From assembly GCA_015491485.1 (NCBI GenBank), contig WFVT01000032.1, positions 1 through 50,155 of the forward strand: a stretch of DNA of 50,155 nucleotides. Reading direction: 5' to 3'. A program made the translations under genes and the position numbers. Of this stretch, positions 37,692 through 47,615 are shown piece after piece. The notes beneath the pieces were generated by a model that was not told where the DNA came from, made no database searches, and was given only the letters and a program-made list of their open reading frames with translations. Every line of letters begins with the position of its first letter. Position 1 is the stretch's first letter. Source of the DNA: Candidatus Zhuqueibacterota bacterium (GTDB lineage Bacteria > Zhuqueibacterota > Zhuqueibacteria > Zhuqueibacterales > Geothermadaptataceae).

Positions 37692-39266
37692 ATGTTTTCA
37701 TTCAGGAAAATGTGGGTGGAGATGCAGACAAACAATGGGGAATTCCGTGGAGAAGAACCTGCCCCGGTATCCACGGCTGCGACGATTGATGGTAACGGGG
37801 ATTTACCTCAAAGTGAGATTTTGCCCTACATTCCGCAGACTCAACAGCAGCGCAGTGGATTTCTCGTTGATTTTCTCTATATCCGTGGCCAACTCGGCGG
37901 TACCGACCATCTCGATTTGATCATGCTGGGGAGCAAACAGTACGGGGTGCTCCTTGCCCAGTTGCCAGTGCGTGTGCGCGAACAGTTGAATGATTTCTCG
38001 ATCCTGAAACGCGTGATTCGCGATCAGAATGCCGGGCAATCGCCGTCCGGCGCCATCCGCGCCCTCGAGAGTTTGCTGGTCGAACATTTTAAGCGGCATG
38101 AAAAATTAAAAGCCGCTTATGCTATATTCAGTCCCCAAAATCGCAGCATTCGGTTTGCCACCACAGCCCACGCCTCGATTTTTCTTTTCCGGCAGGAGCA
38201 TCGGCAGATGTACCGTTTGCTTTCCGACGACGGCGGTTTTTCTGCCGCTTCAATGGATGAATATGACTACCGTACTCATCCATCCACGCTTTTGCCGGGA
38301 GCGCCCAGTGAAGCTGTGCGCCTGGAACAGCACGATCTGATTTTAATGGTTTCCGATGGTTTCCTGACATTGAAAAATACATGGGGTGAAAGTTTGGGCA
38401 TGGGGCGGCTGAAAGCCTTCCTGGATGAACACGGCCATATGCAGCCGGGGCCGTTTCTGCGGAAGCTGCAATCCGAAATTGAAGCGTTTACCATGGGGGA
38501 GCCGATCCAGCAGGACGTGACCGTGGTTGCGGTTAAAAATATGCTGGCCAACGATGAAGGGGTTTATGATGACGATGCGGTCGATCTGGACTCCCGGTTC
38601 CTGACCCTGGACGAAGAAGCCGAGCTGTGGCAAATCTCACAAGAATATCCTGACCTGCGTTTGCGGGAATTGCTGCAAAAAGTCGATACCCGTTTTCAGC
38701 GGTTGGGCCCGGATCGTATTCGGTTTTATTTGAAAAATGATCATCCGCACTGGCTGAACGGAACCGCCCGGCCTCCGATTCCGCCCCGGCGCTTCGAAGG
38801 CCTGAAAAGCCATTTCCACCAAAAGCTGGTAGAGGCTTTTCCAATCCGGCAGCTCCTCTACCGGAAATACGAATTTCGCGGCAATACCGATGCCATCGCC
38901 CGGGCGTTGGAGCACTATCAAAACGGGCATTTCCAGGAGTCGCTGATCGAGTTCGTTAAAGTGCGTAAAGCCATCGTTGAAAATGAGTCGGTTTATTGTT
39001 TTTTTGGTAACTTGTATCTTCTGCTTAATATGACAATCAAAGCCCGGCAGGAATACATGCGAGCCTTACGCCTCAATCCCCGGTGCGTCCATGCTTACCT
39101 CGCCCTGGCGTACATTGCCTTGCTGCACAAAGATTACGAAGGCGCGATCCACTATCTATCCACCGCCATCCGGCTTGATAGTCATCTGAAACTCTACGAG
39201 CGGTTTTTGCATCACATGCTCACGGCTCTGGATAAACAGAACGGCCATAAAGAATGGATTGCCTGA
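37692..39266 (+). CDS. SpoIIE/PP2C-like domain protein with C-terminal TPRs
   Basis: IRGQLGGTDHLDLIML...FATTAHASIFLFR...LILMVSDGFLTLKN...QQDVTVVAVK PP2C-like core, then TPRs (FFGNLYLLLNMTIKARQEYMRALRLNPRCVHAYLALAYIALLHKDYEGAIHYLSTAIRLD). Confidence 0.75.
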   Translation: MFSFRKMWVEMQTNNGEFRGEEPAPVSTAATIDGNGDLPQSEILPYIPQTQQQRSGFLVDFLYIRGQLGGTDHLDLIMLGSKQYGVLLAQLPVRVREQLNDFSILKRVIRDQNAGQSPSGAIRALESLLVEHFKRHEKLKAAYAIFSPQNRSIRFATTAHASIFLFRQEHRQMYRLLSDDGGFSAASMDEYDYRTHPSTLLPGAPSEAVRLEQHDLILMVSDGFLTLKNTWGESLGMGRLKAFLDEHGHMQPGPFLRKLQSEIEAFTMGEPIQQDVTVVAVKNMLANDEGVYDDDAVDLDSRFLTLDEEAELWQISQEYPDLRLRELLQKVDTRFQRLGPDRIRFYLKNDHPHWLNGTARPPIPPRRFEGLKSHFHQKLVEAFPIRQLLYRKYEFRGNTDAIARALEHYQNGHFQESLIEFVKVRKAIVENESVYCFFGNLYLLLNMTIKARQEYMRALRLNPRCVHAYLALAYIALLHKDYEGAIHYLSTAIRLDSHLKLYERFLHHMLTALDKQNGHKEWIA

Positions 39267-39352
39267 TCCGGTAAAATCGGTTGGTGCGGTCGTGCCCCGA
39301 ACCGCTTGTTTATTTCTCGCAAATGACGATAAATAGGGGTGAAAACAGGACA

Positions 39353-40153
39353 ATGGCGCAAAAGGAAACCTTGATGAAAGAAAACACGACCGCTGCACCA
39401 GCAGCAGAGCAGGATCAGTTGGAAGACGCTCTGGACCGGCGACGCAATTACCGCATTGATGTACCAGGTTCTGATATTCCGGTGCGGGGCGAGCTCCAGC
39501 TCATGGACGGCACCGTTATCCCGGTGGAGGTGGTCAACTACAGTGTTTCCGGGTTGTTCTGCTATGGTCCCCCTGAGCTACCCCTCCAGGAAGGCGATGT
39601 ACTGGATCGCATCCGGCTGATTTTCGCCCGTAAGCCGACTATCGAGTTTTCCGGTGAAATAGTCCGCCTGCAGAAAAATGAGGAAAATGTTTTTTGCGGT
39701 ATCCGGTTTTTTGAGCAGAACCGCAAACCCAGTAGCCCGCCGCCGGCGCCAGACAGAAGAAAACCCGGCGAAATCGATGAAATGACCAAAGCCCGGTGGA
39801 TGGAAAAGCTTCACGCCATTCCGAACTATTTCCGGGTGTCTCATGTTGAGGAACAAATGGAAGCCGAACGAGTGGCCTACGCGGCTTTTGAAGAGTTGAC
39901 AAAAGACTTTACCGTGGAAGAGCGCTGGTGGTTTTATGAAATGCTGGACGAGTTAAAACGAAAAGAGCCGTTTTATCCCCCACGGCTCCTTCGTGAATTT
40001 ATTCTGGTTTGTGAGTATGGCTACACCGCCATTCCAGGACGCCCCGACTGGCACTCCGGACGAGTATCCTTCTGGGAGCGTTTACACAACGTCTTTCTGG
40101 GGATTAAACTGTTTCTGAAAAGGCTTTTAGGCCTCTCTTCACAAAAGCCGTAG
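39353..40153 (+). CDS. PilZ-domain protein
   Basis: RRRNYRIDVPGSDIPVRGELQLMDGTVIPVEVVNYSVSGLFCYGP...EFSGEIVRLQKNEENVFCGIRFFEQ. Confidence 0.85.
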   Translation: MAQKETLMKENTTAAPAAEQDQLEDALDRRRNYRIDVPGSDIPVRGELQLMDGTVIPVEVVNYSVSGLFCYGPPELPLQEGDVLDRIRLIFARKPTIEFSGEIVRLQKNEENVFCGIRFFEQNRKPSSPPPAPDRRKPGEIDEMTKARWMEKLHAIPNYFRVSHVEEQMEAERVAYAAFEELTKDFTVEERWWFYEMLDELKRKEPFYPPRLLREFILVCEYGYTAIPGRPDWHSGRVSFWERLHNVFLGIKLFLKRLLGLSSQKP

Positions 40154-40181
40154 TCGTGCCGATTCCATCCCCCGGCCGCCG

Positions 40182-40322
40182 TCAGTTATCACCCTTCATG
40201 TCTTTCAATAATTCAATCTCACGTTCCAGTTGCTTTTGGCGCCTTGCAATGCTCACCATATATCCAAAAAGCAAAATCCAGACGACGGCATAGCCGGCAA
40301 ACAGATAGCCCAGATTATCCAT
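40182..40322 (-). CDS. ccmD: CcmD-like small membrane protein (46 aa; not in supplied ORF track)
   Basis: Manual reverse-strand translation: MDNLGYLFAGYAVVWILLFGYMVSIARRQKQLEREIELLKDMKGDN*; directly downstream of ccmC. Confidence 0.82.
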   Translation of the reverse strand: MDNLGYLFAGYAVVWILLFGYMVSIARRQKQLEREIELLKDMKGDN

Positions 40323-40342
40323 TTCGATCCTCTCCCTGTTTT

Positions 40343-41029
40343 TCAACGTTCTTGCAAAGCAATCGCTTTTTTCATTTCATTGATTTCCATCCGCGCTTTT
40401 TCCAGGCGCAGCCGGGTGAACAGCAGATAAAAATAGAAGAGCAAAAATACGGCAAGACTAAAAAGCAGTGCGAACAGCATTTGCGGATGCAGACCGCTGT
40501 CCTCACCGCCCATCAGAACCGGCTCCGGATGGATCGTCCTCCACCAGCGGATGGAAAAATACACTATGGGGACATCCACAAAGCCAACGATAGCAAAAAC
40601 CGCAGCGAAGCGGGCGCCCCGCTCATCCTCACCGGTGAAGTCGCGCAAGACCAGATATCCGACATAGATAAACCACAAAATCAGCGTTGTCGTTAACCGG
40701 GGATCCCAGGACCACCAGGTGTTCCAGGTGGGCTTTGCCCAAATGGGGCCGGTGACCAAAACAATGGTGGTGAAAATGATCCCGATTTCCGCCGAAGCAT
40801 AACTAATGCGATCGTAAAAATAATTTCGCTTCAATAAAAAAAGTGCGCTATAAACGGCGACGACAAAAAATGCCAGGAACGCGGCAAATGCCGAAGGTAC
40901 ATGAAAGTAAAAGATTTTTTGCACGGCCCCCATGGTCTTTTCGATTGGGGCATAAATAAAAATAAAATAAAGGTTCAGAATCATTCCAACCAGGAGTAGC
41001 CATCCCAACCATTTCGTCCATCGTTCCAT
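40343..41029 (-). CDS. ccmC: Heme exporter subunit CcmC
   Basis: KPTWNTWWSWDPRLTTTLILWFIYVGYLVLR (WWD motif), six TM helices; between ccmB and ccmD. Confidence 0.92.
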   Translation of the reverse strand: MERWTKWLGWLLLVGMILNLYFIFIYAPIEKTMGAVQKIFYFHVPSAFAAFLAFFVVAVYSALFLLKRNYFYDRISYASAEIGIIFTTIVLVTGPIWAKPTWNTWWSWDPRLTTTLILWFIYVGYLVLRDFTGEDERGARFAAVFAIVGFVDVPIVYFSIRWWRTIHPEPVLMGGEDSGLHPQMLFALLFSLAVFLLFYFYLLFTRLRLEKARMEINEMKKAIALQER

Positions 41030-41056
41030 GATCCTGGCTCCTTCCATTGATTTGGT

Positions 41057-41734
41057 CTATTCTTCCACCACGTATTCAAAAGTCGCATAACAGATGGCAA
41101 CGAAAATCACATCAAAAGCCAAAAGAATGCGTACCCATGCAAAAACCTGGTTCCAATCATCACTGCGCAAAAGCCCGCCCGTGGCGTTGACGGCGGATAG
41201 AATCACCGGCACCACGACGGGAAACAGCAGTATCGGCAGCATGATTTCACGGGCTTTGGTGTTTACGGCAATGGCGCTAAACAACGTTCCCACAGCCGCA
41301 AACCCAATGGTTGCCAGAAAAATGATAAGCAACAGCGGCAGTAAAAAATCGGAAAATTGCAGATTGAATAAAATGATAAACAAAGGCAGCGTCAATAATT
41401 CAACCAACGTCATGAAAATGATGTTTCCGATCATTTTGCCAAGATAAATTGCGCCGCGATCGATAGGGGATAGAAGCAAGCCGTGGAAACAGCCTTTGTC
41501 GATTTCATAAATAAAAGAACGATTGAGCCCCAGCATGCCGCTGAAGGTGAACGCCACCCAGATGATCCCCGGGGCAGCTTCCAGGGCATAAGAGCTTCCC
41601 GGATCGAAAGTAAAGTTAAAGATCACCACCACCAAGAAGCTGAAGATCATCATGGTGGTGATGGTTTCCCGGCTGCGGTACTCATGCAACAAATCTTTAT
41701 AAGCAATAGCGAAAATTTTGCCAAGGTAGCTCAA
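41057..41734 (-). CDS. ccmB: Heme exporter subunit CcmB
   Basis: AIAYKDLLHEYRSRETITTMMIFSFLVVVIFNF...DKGCFHGLLLSPIDRGAIYLGKMIGN; in ccm gene order. Confidence 0.92.
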   Translation of the reverse strand: MSYLGKIFAIAYKDLLHEYRSRETITTMMIFSFLVVVIFNFTFDPGSSYALEAAPGIIWVAFTFSGMLGLNRSFIYEIDKGCFHGLLLSPIDRGAIYLGKMIGNIIFMTLVELLTLPLFIILFNLQFSDFLLPLLLIIFLATIGFAAVGTLFSAIAVNTKAREIMLPILLFPVVVPVILSAVNATGGLLRSDDWNQVFAWVRILLAFDVIFVAICYATFEYVVEE

Positions 41735-42441
41735 GCGGCACCTCCGGCTGCGACGACTTTGTGATAGTGCGCCTGAAATTCGGTTTCATCCACGTGGTCG
41801 GCTGATTCGAAGTAAGCCACCTTTCCACGAACAAAAATCGCGACCTGATCGGCTAACTCGAGACCGTGGGTTAAATCATGCGTTACCAGAAGAATGGTCC
41901 TCTTCTCGCTTTTGAGTTCGGAAAGCCAGTGTTTGAGCATGGAAGAAGCATGCTGATCCAGGCCGGTAAAAGGTTCGTCAAGTAACAGAATGTCCGGCTG
42001 GTGCAACATGGCGCGGGCAATGGACAGCCGTTGCTGCATGCCTCTGGAAAAGGTGCGGACAAAGTCATCAGCACGCGCCAGCAAGCCGACCTCCTCTAAT
42101 GCCTGTTGAATGCGTTTCCTGGCATCCGGCAGGCTGTAAAGTTTGGCATAAAATTGCAAATTTTCGAAAGCGGTGAGTTCATCATAGAGGAAGGTGGAAT
42201 GTCCGATCACCCCGATGCGCTGACGGAAGGATTCGGCATGATCGCGCAGGTTTTTGTCATCAAAATAAATTTCACCGGTGGAAGGCCTGGACAGCGTGGA
42301 AAGAATCCGGATAAACGTGGTTTTGCCGGCGCCATTGGGGCCGAAAATGCTCAGAAAGGTGCCGGTTGGGATTTCCAGGTTGATGCCGCGCAGGGCATAA
42401 TGGGTCCCAAATGATTTTGTCAGATTTTTTACGACGATCAT
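41731..42441 (-). CDS. ccmA: Heme exporter ATP-binding subunit CcmA
   Basis: Walker A GPNGAGKTT, signature FSRGMQQRLSIARAML, Walker B ILLLDEPFTGLD; overlaps ccmB. Confidence 0.93.
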   Translation of the reverse strand: MIVVKNLTKSFGTHYALRGINLEIPTGTFLSIFGPNGAGKTTFIRILSTLSRPSTGEIYFDDKNLRDHAESFRQRIGVIGHSTFLYDELTAFENLQFYAKLYSLPDARKRIQQALEEVGLLARADDFVRTFSRGMQQRLSIARAMLHQPDILLLDEPFTGLDQHASSMLKHWLSELKSEKRTILLVTHDLTHGLELADQVAIFVRGKVAYFESADHVDETEFQAHYHKVVAAGGAA

Positions 42442-42475
42442 GGGCGTGCTTCTGTTTCAGAGTTCTGGCTCTGGC

Positions 42476-42874
42476 TCAATGGTACAACGCAGCCCCGCAA
42501 TTCCGGCAGAAACGGTCCCGGGCATGTACGGGAGTTCCGCATTGCGTGCAGAATCGTTGCCCGGCCTGCGCCGGTACTTTTCCGCCCCGTCTGCGCCGTC
42601 CCGGACGCACCTGATCCAACTGTTTGAGAATTTTTACCGCCTCGGCTTTGTACTGGGACCTCAGCTCTTCAAAATCCTCCCTGGAAAGCTTCCCCATTTC
42701 ATAATCAAATTCGATGTCTTTGATGGCTTTGTAGATTTCAACCTTCTTGGCCTCAAGGTCTTCGATGCTATGATTCACATCAAATGCCATGGTCTCATTC
42801 TTGGACCTGAAAAAAGGATAGCCAATATAAATGGCCGCTAAAATCGCCAGGGATAGGGCAATCAATTCAAGCAT
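42476..42874 (-). CDS. CcmI-like N-terminal TM segment with C-terminal zinc ribbon
   Basis: MLELIALSLAILAAIYIGYPFF TM; EAKKVEIYKAIKDIEFDYEMGKLSREDFEELRSQYKAEA CcmI-like helix; CTQCG...CRNCG ribbon. Confidence 0.75.
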   Translation of the reverse strand: MLELIALSLAILAAIYIGYPFFRSKNETMAFDVNHSIEDLEAKKVEIYKAIKDIEFDYEMGKLSREDFEELRSQYKAEAVKILKQLDQVRPGRRRRGGKVPAQAGQRFCTQCGTPVHARDRFCRNCGAALYH

Positions 42875-42896
42875 GATTTGTTTCCTTCAGAATCAA

Positions 42897-43412
42897 TTAG
42901 ATATCCAACTTTTTCAACTCTTCTTCCACACGCGAATCATACTCATCCAATCCTTTCGATGAACCATCGGCGGTTTGGGCGGCCGCATCATCGACAGTAG
43001 GGGCCGCTTGCTCGGCCGTCGGGGTTTTCCATTTCTTAATATAATAGAAAGCGATGATGCCGCCAAGCGCGATGGCCAAAAAAGGGAACGTCCACGCAGT
43101 GATATTAAAGCCCTCTTTCGTAGGTGCCGCCAGAATCGCTTCCCCGTATTTTTCCCGCATTTTAGCCAGGATTTCTTTCTCCCCCAGCCCGGCTTCAATG
43201 TAGCCGATGACTTCCTTTTCCAGTTTCGCTGACTCTCCACAGGTCATGGAAACCCGACAATCGGAAACCGTTAAACTGCAGCCGCAATGGCAGGCTAATT
43301 GGGAATCCACTTTCTTCATCAAGGCTTTTTGGTCAGGATCCAGACCGGCGTAGCCGGTGGATAGCGATAACAAAAAGGCTGCAAAAAAGAGCAGTGAGCG
43401 TTTACGGTTCAT
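42897..43412 (-). CDS. ccmH: CcmH/NrfF-family cytochrome c biogenesis protein
   Basis: Signal peptide; LACHCGCSLTVSDC; EKEVIGYIEAGLGEKEILAKMREKYGEAILAAP; C-terminal TM. Confidence 0.88.
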   Translation of the reverse strand: MNRKRSLLFFAAFLLSLSTGYAGLDPDQKALMKKVDSQLACHCGCSLTVSDCRVSMTCGESAKLEKEVIGYIEAGLGEKEILAKMREKYGEAILAAPTKEGFNITAWTFPFLAIALGGIIAFYYIKKWKTPTAEQAAPTVDDAAAQTADGSSKGLDEYDSRVEEELKKLDI

Positions 43413-43490
43413 GGACGACCTCCAGATCTATTTCCAGGCAAAAGAGTTCGAAATTCATGAATTGCAAAATCCCGGCAACTCGTTGAAATT

Positions 43491-43519
43491 AAAATACACC
43501 TTTTCACGGTATTAGTCAA
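43491..43519 (-). promoter_or_regulatory. Sigma70-like promoter TTGACT-17-TATTTT upstream of the ccm operon
   Basis: Reverse complement of 43491-43519: TTGACT, 17-bp spacer, TATTTT. Confidence 0.5.
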
Positions 43520-43659
43520 ACATTTCGTTCACAATGTCATCGATTCATTCAGTTTCGTTTACCGGCACTTTTTGTCACATATCTGTTTCCGCAAGCAAAC
43601 GATGTCCGGGCATTTGGGGGGCGGCGTCAGTCCGTTCCGCCGATCCTTGATCCACCTGC

Positions 43660-46146
43660 TTAAATGCGTGTTCTTTTCAATAAGTTGGCATTGCTTACCA
43701 CTGTGATGGAACTGGTGGCCATGGCGATTTCTGCGATCACCGGATGCAGAAGTCCCAATACCGCCATGGGAATGGCAAGCAAATTATAGAAAAACGCCCA
43801 GAACAAATTCTGCTGAATTTTTCGGAAGGTAGCCCGCGAAAGTCGGATGGCCGATACCAGGGTATTCAGATTGCCACTGACCAGCGTGATATCGGCGGCT
43901 TCGATGGCAATATCCGTACCGGTGCCGATGGCAATACCGACATCGGCGCGTACCAGTGCCGGGGCGTCATTGATCCCATCGCCGACCATGGCAATGGGCC
44001 CGTGCTGCTGGCGCAGTTTGTTGACCTCCTGGACTTTTTCATCCGGCAGGATTTCCGCCACGACATAATCGATGCCCACCTCACGGGCAATGGCTTCCGC
44101 GGTGCCGCGTCGGTCGCCGGTAATCATCGCGGTTTTCAAGCCCAGGCGATGTAAAGCATCGATGGCTTCCTTTGCCTCGGGCTTTAGCGTATCGGCGATT
44201 CCCATGATTCCCGCAAGGTTGTCCTGTACGGCAATGCAGACGACCGTCCTGGCTTGATTTTCGAGCTTGATGATCGCATCTTGCGCCGGCGAGGTGGAGA
44301 TACCAAGGCTTTCGAAATAGGTGGGAGACCCCAAAATTACGGTTTCGCCTGCAACAACGCCATGTACTCCCTTCCCAGGCAGTGCCTCAAAATGGGTCAC
44401 CGGGATTGTCTGAACGCCTTTGGCCTTGACGGATTCCATAATGGCGTGCGCCAGCGGATGTTCAGACGCTGCTTCCAGCGAACCGGCCAGGGAGAGCAAC
44501 CGGGTTTCATCAAACCCGTTCAGCGGGATGATATCCGTTACCTGCGGCTTGCCGATGGTGAGGGTGCCGGTTTTGTCAAAGGCAATGATTTTGACATCTT
44601 TCATGGCCTGAATGGCCTCCCCTTTACGGAAAAGAATGCCGCGCTGTGCGCCCATGCCGCTGCCGACCATGATTGCCGTTGGCGTAGCCAGCCCCAGAGC
44701 ACACGGGCAGGCAATAACCAGAACCGCAATCGCGGCAAAAATGGCCAGGGTCAATGTATTCATGTCCGGATGAATCCAGGGGAGAAAACCGGCTGCCGCT
44801 TCCAGCACGAATCGCAACGAATCGGCGGCAAACAACCACATGAAAAACGTGGCAATTGCCAGCACCACAATAATCGGCACAAAAATAGCCGTAATTTTAT
44901 CCGCCAGCGCCTGAATGGGAACGCGCGTGCTTTGCAGTTCTTCCACCAATTCAATCATTTTGGCCAAAAACGTATCCTTGCCCACACGAGTGGCGCGAAC
45001 GATTAGACGGCCCGTTTGGTTGACGGTCGCGCCGATGACTTCATCTCCGGGCTTTTTCGGCACCGGCATGGACTCACCGGTGGCCATGGATTCATCGACG
45101 CTGCTTTCCCCTTCTTCCACAATGCCGTCGGTGGGGATTTTTTCTCCGGGACGCACCACCATCAAATCCCCCGGCTGAATTTGTTCGATGGGGATTTCCA
45201 CCTCCTGACCGTTCCGCAGCACATGGGCGGATTTGGCGCCCAACTCCAGTAGTTTGCGGATCGCCTGGGATGCTTTTCCGCGGGCTCTTGACTCGATGTA
45301 ACGGCCCGTGAGGTGGATGGCCATGATCATGGCGGCTATTGCGGAGAAGTCAGCCATGGGAAGGACAAACCCGATCAGCCCGGTAGCCAGACTGGCGAGG
45401 GTTCCCAGGGCGATCAACACATCCATGTTGGCGCCGCCATGGGAGACGCTGCGCCATGCAGATGCCAGAGTTTCGCTGCCCGGCCAGAACACGACCGGGG
45501 CGGACAGTAGAAAAAGCACCAGATGATAAACATGCTCGCTGGGCCACATGATGCCGAAAAACATTTCCGGCAGCATCCACAGCATGGCGGGAACGGCAAA
45601 TGCCCAGGCCTGAACCATGCGCCGCCGCGCATGGCGCCACTTGGCATCTTCATCGTCTGCAGCAGGCGCTGCCTCCGCGGCAGAATCCGGCTGGGCGTGA
45701 TAGCCGGCTTGCTCGACGGCTTTTATTAAAGCGTCGATGCCGACACGATCTGTATCGACCTGTACAACGGCTTTCTCGGTGGTTAAATTGACGCCGGCGT
45801 CCATCACTCCGGGTGTGCTTTTGAGCGCTTTTTCGACCCGGGCGACACATCCGGCGCAGTGCATGCCCTCGATTTTTAAAACCACTTTGTTGCTTTCATG
45901 CTCAACACCATAGCCGGCTTCGGTGACCGCCTTCTCGAGATCAGCAAGGGTCGTTTGACGGGGATCGTATTGAACGATAGCTTTATTGGTGGCTAAATTG
46001 ACCCCGGCATCGATCACACCGGGGGTGTTTTTGAGGGCTTTTTCAACCGTTGCGACACAACCGGCACAGTGCATGCCGGTAATTTTTAGATGGGCCTTTT
46101 GAATATTGTTTTCAGTTATATCGGGTAACCGCGTTTCTATCTCCAT
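43660..46146 (-). CDS. copA: Copper-translocating P1B-type ATPase with two N-terminal HMA domains
   Basis: Two [12 protein letters not shown] motifs; [35 protein letters not shown]. Confidence 0.95.
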   Translation of the reverse strand: MEIETRLPDITENNIQKAHLKITGMHCAGCVATVEKALKNTPGVIDAGVNLATNKAIVQYDPRQTTLADLEKAVTEAGYGVEHESNKVVLKIEGMHCAGCVARVEKALKSTPGVMDAGVNLTTEKAVVQVDTDRVGIDALIKAVEQAGYHAQPDSAAEAAPAADDEDAKWRHARRRMVQAWAFAVPAMLWMLPEMFFGIMWPSEHVYHLVLFLLSAPVVFWPGSETLASAWRSVSHGGANMDVLIALGTLASLATGLIGFVLPMADFSAIAAMIMAIHLTGRYIESRARGKASQAIRKLLELGAKSAHVLRNGQEVEIPIEQIQPGDLMVVRPGEKIPTDGIVEEGESSVDESMATGESMPVPKKPGDEVIGATVNQTGRLIVRATRVGKDTFLAKMIELVEELQSTRVPIQALADKITAIFVPIIVVLAIATFFMWLFAADSLRFVLEAAAGFLPWIHPDMNTLTLAIFAAIAVLVIACPCALGLATPTAIMVGSGMGAQRGILFRKGEAIQAMKDVKIIAFDKTGTLTIGKPQVTDIIPLNGFDETRLLSLAGSLEAASEHPLAHAIMESVKAKGVQTIPVTHFEALPGKGVHGVVAGETVILGSPTYFESLGISTSPAQDAIIKLENQARTVVCIAVQDNLAGIMGIADTLKPEAKEAIDALHRLGLKTAMITGDRRGTAEAIAREVGIDYVVAEILPDEKVQEVNKLRQQHGPIAMVGDGINDAPALVRADVGIAIGTGTDIAIEAADITLVSGNLNTLVSAIRLSRATFRKIQQNLFWAFFYNLLAIPMAVLGLLHPVIAEIAMATSSITVVSNANLLKRTRI

Positions 46147-46209
46147 AGTACTGCTCTCGTTATCATGACCGGGTTAGGTGGATCATCAACCTGTACTTCT
46201 GTACCGTAT

Positions 46210-47070
46210 TCACCTGCGTTTTCTGCCCGGACTCTTCCGGGACGTCGCCGGGGCTTCCGGAAAATCCCGCTGTTTGGCAAGGTACCAGATGTATCCTCCT
46301 GCGATAGCCATGAGAATGCTGATCGTTTGTGCGTGAGTGATGCCAAGACCCGGGATTTTGGGGGTCATGCGGAAAAACTCGGTGACAAACCGTTCGAACC
46401 CCAAAGCTATCATCGATAGTCCGAAAAGCTGGCCGGTTCGCATCAGCTTGCCCCGCAGTTTCCACAGCATGAAAAACAGCAGCATGGATAGTAGAAAATC
46501 ATAAAGCGGCGTGGGATGTACCGCGATGTCAGCCGGAATGGGCTGTCCGGGGTACATCTTGGCGTACAGGGCCTGCAATTTCGGGTTGTTCAAAGTGGGA
46601 ACCACACCGTTGGTGTAATGCATTGCCCAGGGCAAATCCGTTGGCGGTCCGTAATCGCCGTCGCCGGCAAGCTGGCAGCCCAACCGGCCGATACCGTATC
46701 CCAGCAATATCAAGGGAGCGATTGAATCACCGCCGCTCATGATGGGAATGCGCAGGCGTTTCAGAGTCCACACGACGGCGATTACACCGCCGATCAGTCC
46801 TCCGTACCAGACCAGCCCGGCTCCGGAGAAAATCATGGAGAAAGGGTCTCTTAAAAATTCCTGCCAGTGCTCGATGATAAAATAAAGCCTGGCTCCGATA
46901 AATCCACCCAGCACAGCCGCCACCGCAATGGAATTGGCCATATCCGGGTCGATCTTTTTGCGTGCAAATTCCTTCCGAAGCACGAGGGTCGTTATTAGAA
47001 ATCCCAGCATCGCCATCAAGCCAAAGCTATGGATGGTGATGGGGCCGATTTTGATCAATTCAGGATACAT
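46210..47070 (-). CDS. lgt: Prolipoprotein diacylglyceryl transferase
   Basis: GARLYFIIEHW, AGLVWYGGLIGG, GYGIGRLGCQLAGDGDYG, HPTPLYDFLLS signature. Confidence 0.95.
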   Translation of the reverse strand: MYPELIKIGPITIHSFGLMAMLGFLITTLVLRKEFARKKIDPDMANSIAVAAVLGGFIGARLYFIIEHWQEFLRDPFSMIFSGAGLVWYGGLIGGVIAVVWTLKRLRIPIMSGGDSIAPLILLGYGIGRLGCQLAGDGDYGPPTDLPWAMHYTNGVVPTLNNPKLQALYAKMYPGQPIPADIAVHPTPLYDFLLSMLLFFMLWKLRGKLMRTGQLFGLSMIALGFERFVTEFFRMTPKIPGLGITHAQTISILMAIAGGYIWYLAKQRDFPEAPATSRKSPGRKRR

Positions 47071-47078
47071 AGCGAACC

Positions 47079-47615
47079 TTAGTTTTGGGGTAAGGGCAAC
47101 TTGGGAGTTGTTTGTAATTTTTCTTTCAGGCGGTTGGCGTCCGGGATGGGCGCACCTTTGCGGTGTCCCCAGCGCTGTTCCACCATTTCCGCTACATGAA
47201 ACGGCTTGTGGCCGGATTGAAGCTGGGCGTAAATGAAGGCTCTCACCTCGGATGCGCCGTTCTTCATTTCACAATCGCACACTTCAAGCCCGTCATTGCA
47301 GGACCCGCAGGGACAATTGAACTGGGCGGCAACTTCATACACCTGGGGATACGTGGCGGCCAGTTGAGGACCTCGAAGGTGTGGATCGAACGCCTGAACT
47401 CCGCGTCCAGTGTTTCCGGATCGCGAATACATCGCAACAGCGCCGATAATGACACCGACCAATACCGCCGCTGTAATCAGCGGCCAGTTGGTGTTGGGGG
47501 ATGATTTCGCTGCGACCGGTCGGGCAATGGGAGGACGCTGATGAAGTGGGGCACCGCAATGCGGGCAAAATCGGTCCCGCTTAAATACTTTTCGATGACA
47601 TTCTGGACATTTCAT
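47079..47615 (-). CDS. Zinc-ribbon, single-TM protein with a CcmH-like cysteine-rich C-terminal domain
   Basis: MKCPECHRKVFKRDRFCPHCG; TM (WPLITAAVLVGVIIGAVAMY); FNCPCGSCNDGLEVCDCEMKNGASEVRAFIYAQLQSGHKPFHVAEMVEQRWG. Confidence 0.65.
   Translation of the reverse strand: MKCPECHRKVFKRDRFCPHCGAPLHQRPPIARPVAAKSSPNTNWPLITAAVLVGVIIGAVAMYSRSGNTGRGVQAFDPHLRGPQLAATYPQVYEVAAQFNCPCGSCNDGLEVCDCEMKNGASEVRAFIYAQLQSGHKPFHVAEMVEQRWGHRKGAPIPDANRLKEKLQTTPKLPLPQN

Noticed and set aside
44254-45006. 250-aa forward ORF
   Set aside because: Antisense to the catalytic part of the copper ATPase; composition rich in H, N, G and R typical of shadow frames.
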